Made by a program: the position numbers and the translations under genes. The notes under the pieces were generated by a model. The model did no database searches and had not been told where the DNA came from. It was given only the letters and a program-made list of their open reading frames with translations. A stretch of DNA of 64,000 nt from Pollenia angustigena (Eukaryota > Arthropoda > Insecta > Diptera > Polleniidae): assembly GCA_930367215.1 (NCBI GenBank), contig OV884058.1:196496208-196560207 (forward strand). The letters run 5' to 3'. Below are positions 63,743 to 64,000 of this stretch, one piece after another (the first letter of the stretch is position 1; every line of letters begins with the position of its first letter).

Positions 63743-64000
63743 TTATGGGAATAGCAAGGCGTTTATTTGGCATTTGTTGCTTTTCCAGAAATTTTGAACA
63801 GCTCCATTTTCTGCTGACATCAGAGGACACCCATCTGTTCCATCTCCTACACAGTTTTTTAGGTCAGGACCAACATTTGTCAAAGCTTTAAGAACTATTG
63901 ATGATAGTGCCTTCGCATCAATTGACACATCAACGTCATCAATATCTTTTGAAGCCTCTTCAAATGCGTTTACAACAAAGCCAATAAATTCTTCCCTAAA
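63743..64000 (-). pseudogene. hAT transposase middle part (partial)
   Basis: The frame is open from the window edge: EEFIGFVVNAFEEASKDIDD, then a block with ALTNVGPDLKNCVGDGTDGC and MSAENGAVQNFW. The last parallels the G.G.DG...MSG...GVQ region of DUF4371-type hAT transposases. It stops at 63743. Further matching sequence (NNSISKSNKVPLIQKVVSFV) continues in another frame to about 63640, so the gene is frame-broken. Confidence 0.75.

Larger units (their letters stand above)
61889..64000 (-). mobile_element. hAT transposon relic, runs off the window
   Basis: Begins CAGGCGCGGATCCAG with a G-rich run (61915-61922), a common hAT terminus. Transposase pieces follow on the minus strand with their 3' end nearest this terminus. 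It is interrupted at 62746-63562 by a CACAGAAAAA element. The other end lies outside the window. Confidence 0.75.

Overview
The window reads as AT-rich chromosomal DNA from a higher (cyclorrhaphan) fly, most probably a blowfly or close relative. Three things point there: introns with GTAAGT/AG borders, a fly-type adenylate kinase and secreted serine protease, and a dense load of insect transposon families. This is inference from gene content; no species marker was seen.

Only two host protein genes are well supported. The first is a six-exon cytosolic adenylate kinase (Adk1/AK1 type) on the plus strand, 6080-14812. Its third intron is swollen to 7.2 kb by a tandem 1.83 kb duplication, a mariner relic, a GTAC minisatellite and several terminal-inverted-repeat (TIR) elements. 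The second is a single-exon secreted S1 serine protease on the minus strand, 42516-43385, in which signal-peptide cleavage alone would expose the activating N-terminal isoleucine.

Almost everything else is mobile DNA, often nested. 0-6 kb: a Tc1/mariner relic and a 0.9 kb minisatellite. 15.9-16.4 kb: remains of both PIF/Harbinger genes. 18.0-19.3 kb: a cluster of tRNA-like SINEs. 20.0-23.5 kb: an unusual element with an exact 8-bp target duplication and about 19 copies of a 15-bp subterminal motif. It carries two convergent genes, an IAP-type RING-finger protein and an unrecognised 145-residue protein, and its RING gene was later split by a 1.88 kb foldback element with a 9-bp duplication. 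23.6-28.7 kb: two CAGGG-ended hAT elements of one family, one of them in a stack at least four levels deep. 30.5-41.1 kb: TTAA-, TTA/TAA- and 8-bp-duplicating MITEs, pogo-like ends, two LINE fragments and an internally deleted mariner. 44-52 kb: a pogo-like MITE, a three-layer LINE-in-MITE nest, and a family ending CACAGAAAAAA. 52.9-57.2 kb: an element ending CCCAGCAAAAAC and an 11-bp minisatellite. 59-64 kb: foldback elements, a Helitron 3' end, and a hAT transposase relic running off the right edge.

The best candidate for something undescribed is the 20037-23459 element: a mobile unit with no recognisable transposase that carries a RING-type ubiquitin-ligase-like gene and an unknown partner between arrays of a repeated putative binding site. 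Element boundaries were read by eye from inverted repeats and target duplications. Family names rest on remembered motifs, not on searches.
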